A DNA stretch of 64,000 nucleotides from Cylindrodendrum hubeiense. Lineage: Eukaryota; Ascomycota; Sordariomycetes; Hypocreales; Nectriaceae. Each line of letters begins with the position of its first letter. Position 1 is the stretch's first letter. Made by a program: the position numbers and the translations under genes. The stretch spans positions 90,484 through 154,483 of the forward strand of contig JAANBB010000054.1 of the NCBI GenBank assembly GCA_014621425.1. The letters are read 5' to 3'. The notes under the pieces were generated by a model that worked only from the letters and a program-made list of their open reading frames with translations, ran no database searches and was not told where the DNA came from. Positions 20,848-31,399 of this stretch are shown one piece after another.

Positions 20848-21538
20848 TTGTTTAGTTGGTTCGACAAGGTCTTAAATCATATTATGATTGATGGTAATAC
20901 CAAGGAAGAGGGGGTCGTTAAGGAATATGTCATAATTAATTGATAAATCCACAATCTTGAGATAGCTACTCTCTCCATTTATGCGAGCAGAACGAAACGA
21001 CTGACCCAAATTCCGGAAGGTTGCGCAACATCTGGTGCAGAGTCAAGAAGTGACTGTGCTTTCTGGCCGGCAACTAAATGCCGGGAAATGTAAAGACTCA
21101 ATTATGTTGCTGTTCATTCATATCATTCTGAGGTGCATTAAATGACTAGCTGGTATTCATCGCTTGACGCTGATCAAGCATTTTCTCCAAGCCTCAGGAG
21201 CCGAACGTGGCGCCGATGAACCACTCAATTGGCGCCCGCATGCCATTATCAGTTGCGTAATATCTTAGTGATAAGAACGGCGTTGTGCGACTAACTTAAT
21301 TCTGTTTCGGGGTTCGCCGATCAGGCTCGTTATCGGGGAACTGGCAGCATCCACAGCATCGGCCGGCAATGAGCCGATGTTGCGCGGGGATGGATCCGAT
21401 CGACTGCCGACACTCTAGACTCCAAGTTCGTACATGCTGTACTTATTCAAGGGTTCAGCTGAAACACAGAGATACTGAGATAAAGATCGTATTCATTTGG
21501 CTCCTCTCTCGTCATCAAGGAAACTATTACATCCTACA
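20848..21538. promoter_or_regulatory. Amidase promoter region
   Basis: The 691 bp hold TCGG-N6-CCGA and TCGG-N11-CCGA sites and HGATAR boxes at 20941-20946, 21269-21275 (TGATAAG), 21330-21335 (reverse) and 21478-21483. A third CTGCCGA copy lies near 21400. Confidence 0.6.
21307..21377. promoter_or_regulatory. TCGG-N6-CCGA and TCGG-N11-CCGA sites, amidase promoter
   Basis: TCGG 21307-21310 and CCGA 21317-21320 are 6 bases apart, exactly the spacing and half-sites known for the A. nidulans purine regulator UaY. TCGG 21359-21362 and CCGA 21374-21377 are 11 bases apart. Both sites lie about 160-230 bp upstream of the ATG. Confidence 0.58.
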
Positions 21539-22966
21539 ATGAAGATCGAGCCCTACCGGCTAACAGCAACCGAGGTTGTCGCACAAATTCGAAATGGGGA
21601 GCTGACCGTTGAGCAATATGCGCGTTCTTTGCTTGCGCGCATCGCCGAGCGCGATCCTGTAGTCAAGGCATGGGCATTTCTCAATCCCGAGTTAGTGATT
21701 GAGGAAGCAAAGAAGCTTGACCAGGTTCCAGTCGAGCAGCGTGGTCCGCTCCATGGCGTCGCCATCGCAGTAAAGGATGTCATTTATACCAAGGGTAATT
21801 AATAAATCTTATTTATCCCGGGATATCGCTTATGAATATTTCAGATATGCCAACACAGTTTAATTCACCCATCTATGAGAATGACGCTCCCAAAGTCGAC
21901 GGCGCCTCCATCATCATTCTGCGTAAAGCCGGAGCCCTCATCCTCGGCAAGACCACGACCACGGAGTTTGCTGCAACGGTCAAAGGAACAAAGACAACAA
22001 ATCCTCACGATCCGGGTCGTACGCCCGGCGGTTCGTCCTCGGGGTCTGGGGCCACGGTTGGTGATTTCCAAGCCCCGATCGGCCTCGGCACGCAGACAGG
22101 AGGTAGCACCATCCGTCCAGGGTCATTTAACGGCATCTATGCTTTTAAGCCCACGTGGAACTCGATTTCTCGTGAAGGACAGAAAATCTATTCTCTCATT
22201 TTAGATACTCTTGGTCTGTACGCTCGTAGTGTCGCGGACTTGGAGTTACTGGCGGATGTATTCGCTTTAGAAGACGATGAGCCTGCTGATTCGTCTTTTA
22301 CTATCAAGGGCGCCAACTTTGCTGTGTACAAAACAATGATCTGGCCACAGGCAGGGCCAGGACTCCAAGCTGCAATGGACAAGGCGGTGGTTTTGCTGAA
22401 AGCTCACGGCGCGAATGTCAGTGAGATTTCTTTACCTGACAATCTGAAGGAATTGCCTGCTTGGCATGCAACGGTTATCACCTCTGATGGGCGAACAGCA
22501 TTCCTACCTGACTATCGATTTGCAAAGGATAAGATTTCGGAGTACCTAGTAGGGCAAGTCGATAATAAGCCACGCATCTCAAGAGCTGCACAACTGAACG
22601 CATTTGACAAAATCGCAGCGGCAAGACCAGTCGTTGATGGCATATTGAGCAAATATGCCGCTGTTCTGGTGCCAAGTGTGCCAGATGAGGCGCCAACGGG
22701 TATTGAATCCACTGGTAGCGCAGCATTCAACGGAATATGGACGGTAAGCACCACCTTGCATTCACAATCATTATTCGTTCACTAAGATTTGTTTACAGGC
22801 GCTTCATACACCGGTTGTTAATATTCCAGGCTTTGTGGGTGGGAATGGTATGCCAATTGGGCTATCTTTAGTAGCACCGCGGTACCGTGACAGACATCTG
22901 TTAGCGGTTAGCCAGAAGGTTGGCGAGGTTTTTGAAGCTGAAGGTGGATGGAAGCCTAGCAATTAG
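21539..22966 (+). CDS. Amidase-signature family amidase
   Basis: A cytosolic amide hydrolase of 440 aa, predicted to release ammonia. Exons are 21539-21794, 21845-22743 and 22799-22966. The Ser-cisSer-Lys triad is visible: Lys79 in GVAIAVKDV, the cis-Ser near 149 in TPGGSSSGSG, and nucleophile Ser173 in GTQTGGSTIRPG. The 70- and 24-residue spacings are near those of the family. The C-terminus (TPVVNIPGFVGGNGMPIGLSL) is also conserved. The start at 21539 is the first ATG compatible with the MKIEPYRLTATEV opening helix. At 440 aa it is slightly shorter than typical (470-550). In this cluster it is the natural second step after ring opening, for example as a half-amidase or ureido-acid amidase. 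The exact substrate is inference. Confidence 0.92.
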
Positions 22967-24386
22967 AGTAGATACAAGAAATATTTACAGGATTTGCACT
23001 CCGTTTGAATGAGGAGCTGGCACAGACTTATACCAGCCCAGATTTGTCTGGAATTATGATCATACTGTAGTCCGACTTCAATGGACGGACTGCCGCTTGC
23101 TAGCCTGGCACTGAAATTTTGGCATATGCAGCGCCGCCACTTCAATGTCAAATACGGGTGACGAATAGCAATGAATAGTTCGCTGAGAAGGTGATCTAGG
23201 TACCAATAATATAAAGATAAATCGATGACACGGTCATGGTGCAAACTCTATCCGAAGAACACAACGATGCTACAGAGTAGCTGGCCAATCAGAATGCCTC
23301 TGGAGTTGAGTACAGCAATCCAGTCGCGCACTAGCTTGAGTTAGAATGGCCTGATGATACAGCTACTAGTGTACAGTTAGAGACTTATGCTTCGAGAGAC
23401 GCAGCGGTCAATGCAAGTTAAGCGGCGTGCTTGCACGCCCAGAGCGCTGAACTGGTTGACCAACCTCTAGCACGAGCAAAACCGGAAACTTAGGTCGATA
23501 CTAGATAATTCACAGTAGACTATTTCTGATGTAAATAATCAAGTCATTGCCAACTAGTCCCAGACGCGACCGTAAGCACACCCCGCGTAATCAGACGACG
23601 CCCACGCGATATTATAAAGGCAGCAAAGTTTGTCACGGCTGATATTTGTCGCTTAGGAGACTGAGTTGTCCTAAACAAACTTTTCCCTACTACAATCTAT
23701 GCAAACCTTAGTATGAAGGAGTTATTTTATTTATTGCTCACGCAATTTGGTGGACCAGGCTCCATCTTGGGGTCATGAGGGCGGATGGTGGCATGGTGTT
23801 CTAGCCAAGTTAGGCGACACAACTTACTCCGGGCTAGTTAATTCGCCTTTCCAGGAAACATTTGAGGGGAATAGAGGACCATGATTTCCTAAAACGGATC
23901 ATTCCCCGGCGTTGTGAAAGGGGTTTCGTCACATATCCTACCGAGGTCCCCACGGGCCAAGACGATCATAATAAGCGCCCGAATCACAACCTGCCCCCCG
24001 CAAATTCTGTCCATACGAGCTCGGAAAAATCACAATACGACTGGGGTGTGAAGAACCCGAACTTTAAAAGTTAGTAACCGGTCCATTGACAAGACTGCGC
24101 TTACATTGTCTCTCACATGCTATATCACGCGTTGCGGGGAAGCCAGTAGGAATAGCAATCCAAATATGACGCTATGTGTACGTGGGGTTAGGGGAATGCG
24201 GGGGTGGAACTCAATTCGACCTTAATCGATCATGGGGTATCATCTGGTCCTGACTCGGCTCGGAAGGCCTGGGTATAGCTATTTTGTAAATGTATAAAAC
24301 GTTGATGCTGTCCTTAATAGACACGTAGATCAAGTCCTATTCTCAACTCAACGCATCTATCAGACTCACCCGATCATACACTCACC
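22967..24386. other. Intergenic, no gene seen
   Basis: This is 1.42 kb of unremarkable sequence between the amidase stop and the GH93 start. No repeat, RNA gene or coding exon was recognised apart from the GH93 TATA element near its right edge. Confidence 0.55.
24293..24298 (+). promoter_or_regulatory. TATA box of the GH93-type gene
   Basis: TATAAA lies 94 bp upstream of the ATG at 24387. TATA elements lie at a similar distance before 31400 and 57507. Confidence 0.5.
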
Positions 24387-25614
24387 ATGCGTGTTCAGTC
24401 CTTCCTCATTGGAGGGTTTTTAGGCCTTCTCCAGGTTGCCTCCTGTTCTCCGACACCCAAATCTCTCCCACAGCCTCCGACCCGTGTCGAGCGCACTGCC
24501 CCTACATCGACATTTTCCAACAATGTCATATTCTCTCCACCATCAAATGCCGGCTGGACTGACCCCAGAGTTCTTTATTCTCGTGTCATTGAGCTATCAG
24601 ATGGTTCTCTCATTGCCACCTGGGAGAATTATTCCCCTGAGCCTCCGCTAGTCTACTATCCCATCTACAAGTCTCTTGATGGGGGCGTGACATGGTCAGA
24701 GGTGGGAAAGGTCGAAGACCAGGTGAACGGCTGGGGCATGCGCTATCAACCATTCCTCTATGAGCTGCCGCAAGCTATTGGAAATTACCCAGCTGGAACA
24801 ATCTTGGTCGTGGGAAACAGCATCCCGACGGATCTAAGCCAAACCAAAATTGACGTCTATGCTAGCACTGATGGTGGTGAAAACTGGGACTTTGTGAGCT
24901 CGATCGCCAGCGGCGGTGAAGCGCGACCCACCAATGGACTCACCCCAGTCTGGGAACCATTCTTTATGTAAGCAGAATGTTCCTATTTTGATGAAAAGTG
25001 GTGACTAACTGAGTTTCAGCGTCTATAACAACCAGCTCATTTGCTATTATGCCGACCAGCGCGACTCCAGCTATGGCCAAAAGCTCGTCCACCAGACAAC
25101 TTCAAATCTCCTGACCTGGTCTTCTACTGTTGATGACGTCCACGACACTAGCAACTACATAGCCCGCCCTGGCATGCCGGTACTGACCCTGTTGCCCAAT
25201 GGCAACTATATCTACTTATACGAGGTCTGCGGAACGGATGGTTGCAGACTGCATTACCGACTAACCTCCAACCCACTCAACCTCATCAACGCCACGGCCT
25301 ACTCACTGGTATCGACCGCAGGAACCCGTCCTGTCAGCTCTCCTTTTGTGGTCTGGAGCTCTGTGGGTGGAGCCAATGGCAGCATTATTGTGAGCTCTGG
25401 AAGCCAGTCCAATATCTTCGTGAACAAGAACCTAGGAGCTTCAGGTTATTGGGTCGAGTACAGCGTCCCTCAGCCCAGGGCCTATTCTAGAACCCTCATG
25501 ACCTTCAAAGAAGATGATAATCTGTTGGCTATTATGGGCGCAGGATTTCTACCTCCGAGCAGTGTTAACCAAGTCAGTTTGAGCGTGGTAGACTTGACTG
25601 CTCTTGGTATTTAA
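24387..25614 (+). CDS. Secreted GH93-type exo-arabinanase / BNR-repeat sialidase-fold protein
   Basis: A secreted glycoside hydrolase of 391 aa with a six-bladed propeller fold. Exons are 24387-24967 and 25020-25614. Residues 1 to about 20 (MRVQSFLIGGFLGLLQVASC) form a signal peptide. Asp-box (BNR) repeats are visible at YKSLDGGVTWSE (about 93-104) and YASTDGGENWDF (about 158-169). The body (LSDGSLIATWENYSPEPP, then NGWGMRYQPFLYELP and ASGGEARPTNGLTPVWEPF) is what I recognise from fungal proteins annotated as GH93, exo-acting alpha-1,5-L-arabinanases that release arabinobiose. The role would be pectin side-chain degradation outside the cell. It is convergent with the carboxylesterase gene. 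A sialidase-like substrate cannot be ruled out. Confidence 0.85.
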
Positions 25615-25838
25615 GAGCGAGAATAGTTATACTTCAAGATGTAACTAGTTAGCTATTCTAACCTACTCCATCGTACATTATTCCTAAATTTAGACAATTA
25701 AAAGACCAAAGCGATAGCCATCGCACGTACAGCTTCGGTCATACCAAATCCCTCATTTGTCCTTCCTGAGCTTCCTGTCTTTTCAGTGGTCGTGGGTGAC
25801 GTAACTACCGTTGTGCCGCTAGCCATTAGACTTGCGAT

Positions 25839-27719
25839 TCATGAAGTGGTAGTACAGGTAGTGGTGCTGGTAGAGTTTGTGGGACACTCCTTCTTCAATG
25901 GCCAAGGAATGTTATAACCACCAAGTCGAACCCAGATCTCGTCCCAGAACTGACACTCGGAGAAATCAAGCGAGGTGGCTTCAAAGCCATCCTGAATGTA
26001 AAGACCAGTGTTTTGGCATTTGTCAAATCTGGGCCATCGCTGGCGTTTAGTCGATGGGTTTCCCTTGACAGCGATAGCGGTCCACGCCTCTATAATCGTA
26101 CGGCTCATTTCTCTCTCGGTATCGGTACCGTTAGCAGTGCCGTTGCCCCAAGGTTGGTCGTCCAGGTTGCCAAAAACGAAGGGCAATTCTGAGGTATGAG
26201 TAGCTCCAAATTCTTCGGCATATTGTCCAGGAATTGCCACCCCATTTACCCACAGCCAGGGGAACGAAGGTGTATGGTCGAATCGATAGGCATAAGTCGG
26301 TATGCCCTTATCCGCGGCAGCTCGGAGGGCTCTGTATGTTTGGCAGCCGAAGCTAGAAACTGTAGCAATGTGGGTGATTGCTGCGATCACGGCCTCTTCT
26401 GTCGAACCTGAGGCATTGAATAGCGAGAGGGGGTACTGTTGACCGATAATAGGACCCAGGGAACCCCATCGAGCCAGAAAGGAAGTGTAGTTCGATTCAG
26501 TTATGGATATGCTAGATCCGATGAAGACCGGAAGAACGAACAGTGAAGAGTCTAACTGGGCTGCACCAGAGTTAGTACAAAATTGTCAATGTGAAATATC
26601 GCACACATACTTGATCCGGCAATGATTGGGACCTGAGATCCAACCTTGAGGGGCTCTTCTTTGATGATCTCTCCATCTAGTATAGAGGCGGCTATATTAG
26701 TAATGTTTGGCAGGTTAAACCCATAAATTTCCGCGAGGTTGTCGCCATTCAGGCTGGGATCGAGTAGTGCCGGGGTGGTTGAGTATGCTTCAAGAAGTTC
26801 CGCGACCGACTTTGATTGCAAGCAGCGCAACTGTTTCTCGTTAGCGACCTGGTTTGTTATCTCCATTCGATTTCACTTACATCGTGAATGCCACACTTTA
26901 AAGCCTCGGCGTAACTTGCTCCGCAGTACTGACCAAGGGACTTTGATGTTAGTGTCTGACCTCCCCCAGACTGTAGAATCGCAGCAGAGATGAGTGACTT
27001 TGCTTCCGGTAGTGTTGAGACGGTAAACGCATCGTCGCCGCCGGCACTCTGGCCGAAAAGTACAACCGCTGAGGCGTCACCACCAAACGCGGCAATATTA
27101 TGCTTGACCCATCTGAGAGCTGCTAGGTAGTCCTGTGTAGCCATGTTTCCTTTGATCCCGGCGCTGTGGAGGCCGAGATAACCTAGCGCGCCTAACCGGT
27201 AGTTGAACGCCACAACAATGGCATCTTGTGCTAGGTTGCATGAGTCGTAGAGCGGGTACGAAAGGGCACCAGCCTCATTGGAGCCTCCGTATGCCCAAAC
27301 CTTGACGGGTAGAGCAGAGTTGGAGGTGGCATTGGAAGGGACGTAGACATCCAAGTACAGACTAGCACAATATGTTAGATGGAGGTCCTTATCTAAAAGA
27401 AAATATTGACTAACCAATCTTCAGATGACGGTTGGTCCAACACGTCGAGGCTTGAGGGAAACTGGACGCAAATAGCAGGGGCTTTTGTGGCATCGAGTGA
27501 TCCTCCATAGTATGAGCCGTTGAGGGGCTGCGGTGGCATGAACCTCAACTTTCCGACCGGAGGCTGAGCATATGGGATGCCCTGGAAGATATTGGTTGGT
27601 GCATTCGAGCATTTCCCTCCGTGAACGGTTCCGGCGGAGAGTTTCACGACAGGGCCTGAGTGGCCTACCACAGAGGGCACGGCCAGCTGTAGGGCTGCTA
27701 TAATCAACTGCGTTCTCAT
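25839..27719 (-). CDS. Secreted type B carboxylesterase/lipase
   Basis: A secreted serine esterase of 575 aa in four exons: 27719-27415, 27361-26881, 26830-26611 and 26560-25839. The signal peptide is MRTQLIIAALQLAVPSVVG. Family landmarks are FQGIPYAQPPVGKLRF, the spliced SSEDCLYLDVYVP, WAYGGSNEAGAL in the oxyanion region, FNYRLGALGYL and the nucleophile elbow VLFGQSAGGDD with Ser207. The elbow has Gln where most relatives have Glu (GESAG). The catalytic His is in GATHTSELPFVFGN. The C-terminal tail is Ser/Thr-rich with several possible N-glycosylation sites. The start at 27719 is the ATG directly before the signal peptide. The substrate, lipid or aryl ester, is unknown. Confidence 0.9.
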
Positions 27720-27828
27720 TGTTGCTGTTCCAAGTCGATCTTTCAAGGCTTGGTAGCATTGCAGTGATTAGAGAGGGAGTACATTCTTATTTATGTCTCC
27801 CATGCTTTACATCATCAGTTACAACGGT

Positions 27829-28215
27829 CTATATTGTTTCCGACTTCCGTCTTTTTAAGCGTGCACGGCTTTCCCAAAACGGAACTCCATTCGAGAAGTA
27901 CAGACGCGTGATTCCTTCGAGGCTGAGCCCCCGCCAATCCTTCAAGGCATCATCCTCTGAAATTGCCGTGTTCCCGCTGAGCCGCGTAGGCGTATCCACA
28001 GCCATCCAGTAGAGACTGAGCCCTATAGCTAGCGCTGTCAGACAGCATAAACGAACCCGACCCTGTTTCAAATGTATTGCAAGGCAGCTCGTAGGTCGAC
28101 TTAATAGGCTAAATATCATGGCTGAAAAGTCGGGTTTGAAATTAAGGAATTGGGCAAGATTTTGGGTTGTATCGTGGCACAGGATGATGTTCCCAGTTCC
28201 CATGCCTTTCGACAT
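27829..28215 (-). CDS. Hypothetical small membrane-type protein (weak)
   Basis: An open frame of 128 aa from ATG 28215 with one hydrophobic segment (LCCLTALAIGLSLYWMAV), a hydrophilic middle and a basic C-terminus (ESRARLKRRKSETI). I recognise no family. It lies in the 1 kb gap between the esterase promoter and the ECM4-type gene. It may be a chance frame; there is no independent support such as splice structure. Confidence 0.22.
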   Translation of the reverse strand: MSKGMGTGNIILCHDTTQNLAQFLNFKPDFSAMIFSLLSRPTSCLAIHLKQGRVRLCCLTALAIGLSLYWMAVDTPTRLSGNTAISEDDALKDWRGLSLEGITRLYFSNGVPFWESRARLKRRKSETI

Positions 28216-28736
28216 TGTGAGTGCTATTGTTTTGGGGATATGTTGAACGCGCACGAGATCTGATAAAATTCAGCCCCATTTGCAAGCTCAACAGCTTCAA
28301 CTTAGCTACACTTACTCACCTGGCCGGCTTATCCGACACAGCCTCACGACGCGCGCAAATTTTGAGCCGATTGGATGATTTCCCACAAATTGGTTTACTC
28401 TTTAGGCGAGACCCGCACTCTCTACCACGATGCCTAATCTTTGATAAACTGCCTACGTGGGCATTCTGACCGCAGTTCCGGTTTTGTTAGTTTTGATTGC
28501 TCCAGAGGTCTAAAGGTCCGCTAGACAATGCTTATAGACTTTGCCTAATTAGTCTCCGATGCGCCGTATGATATGCACGTGTCACTCGTAATGGCCTCCC
28601 TTCCTACGCCTCATGCACTAGAACGTATCCGTGGTTGTCTGATTAACAGTGATGATAATTTTCTGACGAGTTATGTGACTCACGCCACGCTTTAGCACTC
28701 TGTAATCATAACTGAAAGGCCGGTTCCTGCATCATA

Positions 28737-29821
28737 TCAAAATTTGCTTGAGACTTGTCCGTATAATCCCTTCTGGCGCTCAACCACAGCAGGGTGCAGA
28801 ATAGCACCAGGTTTGAGCTTGCTGAAATCCAAGTCAACTCCTTCCACGATATCAGGGAACGGACCCAGAGGCGTGATGGCAAGCGGGTTGATTTTGTAAT
28901 GACTCTTGGTGTACTATTTCCATTGTCAGTGACTACAGAAAACAGGTGTAGCTCTAGACTCACGTTCTCCTTGATGTGTCTGAAGTCGGTTGTCTCTCGG
29001 AACCCCTTGACATTCCAGTAAAGATTCTTCAACCACTCGTGGATGACAGGGTAGTCGGCGCGTATCATCCCGAGGTTGCACTTGAAATGCTGGACGTAGA
29101 CAGCGTCGAACCGAATTATGGTGGCGTACGCTCTGATGTCGATTTCGGTAAGGTCCTTGCCAAGGACATATGGTCCTCCATTTTGATGAATCAGTGCCTC
29201 CAACTTGTTTAGAGCCGCAAATACTGTGGGTACGTTTTCGTCGTAACCCTCCTGAGTTGTCGCAAAGCCGGCCTTGTAGACACCTGTGTTGAGATCTCGT
29301 TGCATCCACACGCTGATCTCGTCGATGGCGGTTCTCAGGTGCTCTGGGTACAGATCCAGCTCACGGTTAGGACTGTCGTTAGGCAGGACTGTGTTGAAAG
29401 CTGTTGGCAGCCAACGCAGTAGTTCGGCGCTCTCATTGTTCACAATCTTTCCTTCCTTTTTGTCCCAGAGCAGAGGAACGCTGTATCGCCCTTTGTATTC
29501 CGCATCATCTTTGAAATATACTTCATGCAGGAACTTTGACTTGAACAAGTGATCTTCTGTTGCTCCCTCATACGGATCGTCCGGGAGACTAGGGAATTGC
29601 CAGCCAGGCCAACCCTTGTCGTCTCCTTTTGGGTATGGCTTCACAATGGAGAGATCAATGAGAGAATCAAGTCCCTTGAGATGGCGAACCAAATTGGCGC
29701 GATGAGCGAATGGGCAGAACAGCCCAATGTACAGGTGGTAGCGTCCAGCTTCGGGGGGGAACTGGCCACCGTCGGCAACAACCCCGTGCCAGGAGTCTTC
29801 GGGACCGGCGTGTAAAACCAT
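28737..29821 (-). CDS. ECM4/GTO-type omega-class glutathione transferase (glutathionyl-hydroquinone reductase)
   Basis: A glutathione-dependent reductase of 344 aa. Exons are 29821-28964 and 28913-28737. The N-terminal thioredoxin fold carries GLFCPFAHR with catalytic Cys36, as in yeast Ecm4/Gto proteins and bacterial YqjG. SVPLLWDKKEGKIVNNESAELLR follows as the cis-Pro/GSH gamma-glutamyl site. The helical C-terminal half contains GPYVLGKDLTEIDIRAYATIIRFD and NLYWNVKGFRETTDF. The spliced last exon gives HYKINPLAITPLGPFPD, the usual family ending. Members reduce glutathionyl-(hydro)quinones in the cytosol or mitochondria, and the role is probably quinone detoxification. No missing residues. 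Confidence 0.93.
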
Positions 29822-31399
29822 AGTGTTCAGGTCTTTGGAAAGGTTTGAGAAGCGTTTCGAACAATCAGGAGCAAACTGTGCTGGTTTTCGTGGCTGCTTC
29901 TTTGTAGGGTTGGCGATTGCGGGGACGCATCTGATAACCCCGCTCGGCGGAAATGCGGAAATACGGAATGGTCAGCCTCAATCACGTCAGAGTTTAAACA
30001 TGCACAAGACAGCCTCTGAACACCAAGATTAGATAGAACCTATCTCGTTGCTTGATAGGCTAATCGGGAAGCGCATTTAGCCATAACCGGGCGGTCTACT
30101 CGCGCAGAGTGGTGACGGAACAGAATCAGCGTAGTTTATTGTCGGGTTTGAGTAGATGCTGCTTGATCACATACTACTAGCTAGGGCCTATTTTTATTGA
30201 TACTACCATCATTCGTATGGAGAAAATGGGATTCGTGCTTTCCACCATCTTTTACCCCGAATGCTCTCTCGAGTGTGATTCTGACGGTATTGACGTGGGG
30301 TTCGAGGCAGATTACTGTATGACGATTGTGCAGGGCTGTTCCTCTGCTATTGTTTCTAGTAAAATTGCCCAAGCTGCCAACTATGTCGTCGCCGTCACTT
30401 TTTTAGGGAAGCTCTGCTGTATTCAGAAGTCGGGGAGCAGGCGACGGACTTATTCTTGTTATCTCAAGGTGCAATCCTGGTAACAACCCTCATGGTGTTG
30501 GCCGTGACGTCAGATTGGTTAACAATCAAGCTAGTAGTGCCAGAAATTCCGGCAATGAGAATATACAAGTCGGAGATTCAAGTAGTTCAGAGTGTGCCCA
30601 AGACGAGAACACAAGGCGAAGAACAACGGGTCCGCAAAGGGCCAAGTTCCTCCAAGTACGGTACTCCCACTAACGCCGAAGGCGCGCTAGAAGGATATGG
30701 ACAAGACTTCCAGGGTCTTGCTAGGAGGTTTACAGGATTCAAACTTCACGATATTTCCTAATTAGGAGAAGATGAAATCCAGTGCTGCTTTAGGATGTTG
30801 AACCCCATGGTAGACCCGCCCTCAGCCTGTAGCAGCGCAAAGGCTCATTTAGACAACGGGTTCCAATTGCTATAGGTGCCCCAACAAGGCAAACAGGATG
30901 TCAGTGGCACGTGTCTCGTGTTCATCCCTTTCCAGGATACTGCCACTACGTTACAAATTGAAAGATTGAAGCTTCAAGCCGGGCCATATAAGTGGGTATC
31001 CGCCCGTTCTCGACGTTTCACCCTCGTTTTAGGGAACGAAACACAGGGAAGGGAAATGGCGGTTCGCAGCCGCTATGACACGACAGCACGGCAATTACGG
31101 CAATGATAGAATTGTTTACGGATTCCCCCCACTTGCGGTAGACCGAAGCACCTAACCCGACACCGCCGTCGAGTTTAATGTTCTCAAGCAGGGAATTAAT
31201 AGGCGGAATAACTTCAAACAACTTTCTACATCAAACCGAAGCACGGCGACAGCCTCCACGCTCGTTTTGGAGAAGTGAATGGGCCTCATTGAACTATGAT
31301 ATAAACATGCATTATCCTTCAAGAGCAGCGGAGGGAAGTGATAGTCAACACTGTCAAACATCTCACGATCCAAAACGTACCTCACCAAAGCAAATCAGA
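29822..31399. other. Intergenic, no gene seen
   Basis: This is 1.58 kb between the ECM4-type start and a small secreted protein gene. Short frames near 30217-30761 show no motif. A TATAAA at 31300-31305 probably serves the gene at 31400. Confidence 0.5.
31300..31305 (+). promoter_or_regulatory. TATA box of secreted protein gene
   Basis: TATAAA lies 100 bp before the ATG at 31400. Confidence 0.45.
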
